NCBI GenBank assembly: GCA_949128015.1
Contig: CASBRC010000457.1
Span: 1-5,538 of the forward strand
DNA length: 5,538 bases
Direction of reading: 5' to 3'
DNA from: Synechococcales cyanobacterium PMM_0003
GTDB taxonomy: Bacteria > Cyanobacteriota > Cyanobacteriia > Pseudanabaenales > Pseudanabaenaceae
Part shown: positions 5,222-5,538 of the stretch, one piece after another
How positions within the stretch are numbered: the first letter of the stretch is position 1
Layout: each line of letters opens with the position of its first letter
The notes under the pieces: model-generated
Seen by the model: only the letters and a program-made list of their open reading frames with translations
The model's database searches: none
Told to the model about the DNA's origin: nothing
Program-made: the position numbers and the translations under genes

Positions 5222-5538
5222 GTGGTAAGGATAGAACATTTGTGAGGTGCTTTTGCAATTGATGGATATCCCCACTATTGACTAGACGCTGACCAATGCT
5301 AAGAAGCTCGTAGTAAATTGCATTTTTGTCGGCGACGGTAACGTCACTTCGTACTTTGTCGAGCAGCTCGTACTTTTGCTCTAGCGAGATATTGCCCCCA
5401 GCCTTAGTGTCTTCGCGTGACTTGTCGTAGTGAGCACCGCCCAACTTATTGGCTACATACTTGATGACTACTTCTCGGTTGATCAGAACGCCGTCAACTA
5501 CCAAGCTAGTTTGCTTTAAAAATACGTTGAGCTTGACA
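5199..5538 (-). CDS. Conserved hypothetical protein, C-terminal part (5' end outside window)
   Basis: I do not recognise this family with confidence. The frame is open from the window edge to TAA at 5199-5201, giving 112 visible residues. The codon at 5504 is an internal TTG, not a credible start, because coding continues upstream with VKLNVFLKQTS. The visible part looks soluble and mainly helical. Its most distinctive stretch is INREVVIKYVANKLGGAHYD followed by KSRED, which looks like a conserved motif with a Gly-Gly-x-His core, and the rest is charged helix (about 45-100). There is no membrane segment and no zinc or nucleotide-binding signature. The last six codons lie in copy B of the tandem repeat, and a copy of that tail sits 98 bases downstream of the gene. 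It converges on the decayed toxin-antitoxin locus. Confidence 0.7.
   Translation of the reverse strand, partial: VKLNVFLKQTSLVVDGVLINREVVIKYVANKLGGAHYDKSREDTKAGGNISLEQKYELLDKVRSDVTVADKNAIYYELLSIGQRLVNSGDIHQLQKHLTNVLSLPPKTQQII

Overview
This is chromosomal DNA from a cyanobacterium. The clearest sign is the octamer GCGATCGC (HIP1, the highly iterated palindrome of cyanobacteria). I count 14 perfect copies in 5.5 kb, where about 0.1 would be expected by chance in random sequence. The AT-rich background and the protein types would suit a filamentous form such as Pseudanabaena, but the genus is a guess.

Layout. The plus strand opens inside feoB, the ferrous-iron transporter; only the membrane half is in the window (1-989). 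Six bases later, tail to tail, ends a secreted ferritin-like DUF2202 protein (996-1637, minus). Upstream of it on the minus strand lie a cytosolic SAM methyltransferase (1730-2314), a membrane methyltransferase of the isoprenylcysteine/phospholipid type (2337-2849) and a flavin-dependent nitronate monooxygenase-like oxidoreductase (2887-3981). These last three are spaced 22 and 37 bases apart and probably form one transcript. A NUDIX-fold protein with a badly eroded catalytic box follows (4130-4681, minus). At the right edge is the C-terminal part of an unrecognised conserved protein (5199-5538, minus).

The 517 bases at 4682-5198 contain no intact gene. They hold the remains of a type II toxin-antitoxin pair on the plus strand: a frameshifted AF2212-like (DUF104) antitoxin, then a PIN-domain toxin that has lost both ends. 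The toxin remnant runs into a tandem duplication of about 92 bp with a 98-bp period. The copy nearer the last gene contains that gene's final six codons and stop; the other copy carries a displaced duplicate of the same tail.

How the genes relate. FeoB and the DUF2202 protein may both concern iron, one importing Fe2+ and the other a probable di-metal four-helix protein in the periplasm, but this link is inference. The oxidoreductase and the two methyltransferases look like a small detoxification or lipid/quinone-modifying unit whose substrate cannot be read from sequence. I see no complete new system. The most interesting points are the decayed toxin-antitoxin locus with its gene-tail duplication, and the HIP1 site lying over the degenerate NUDIX catalytic motif.
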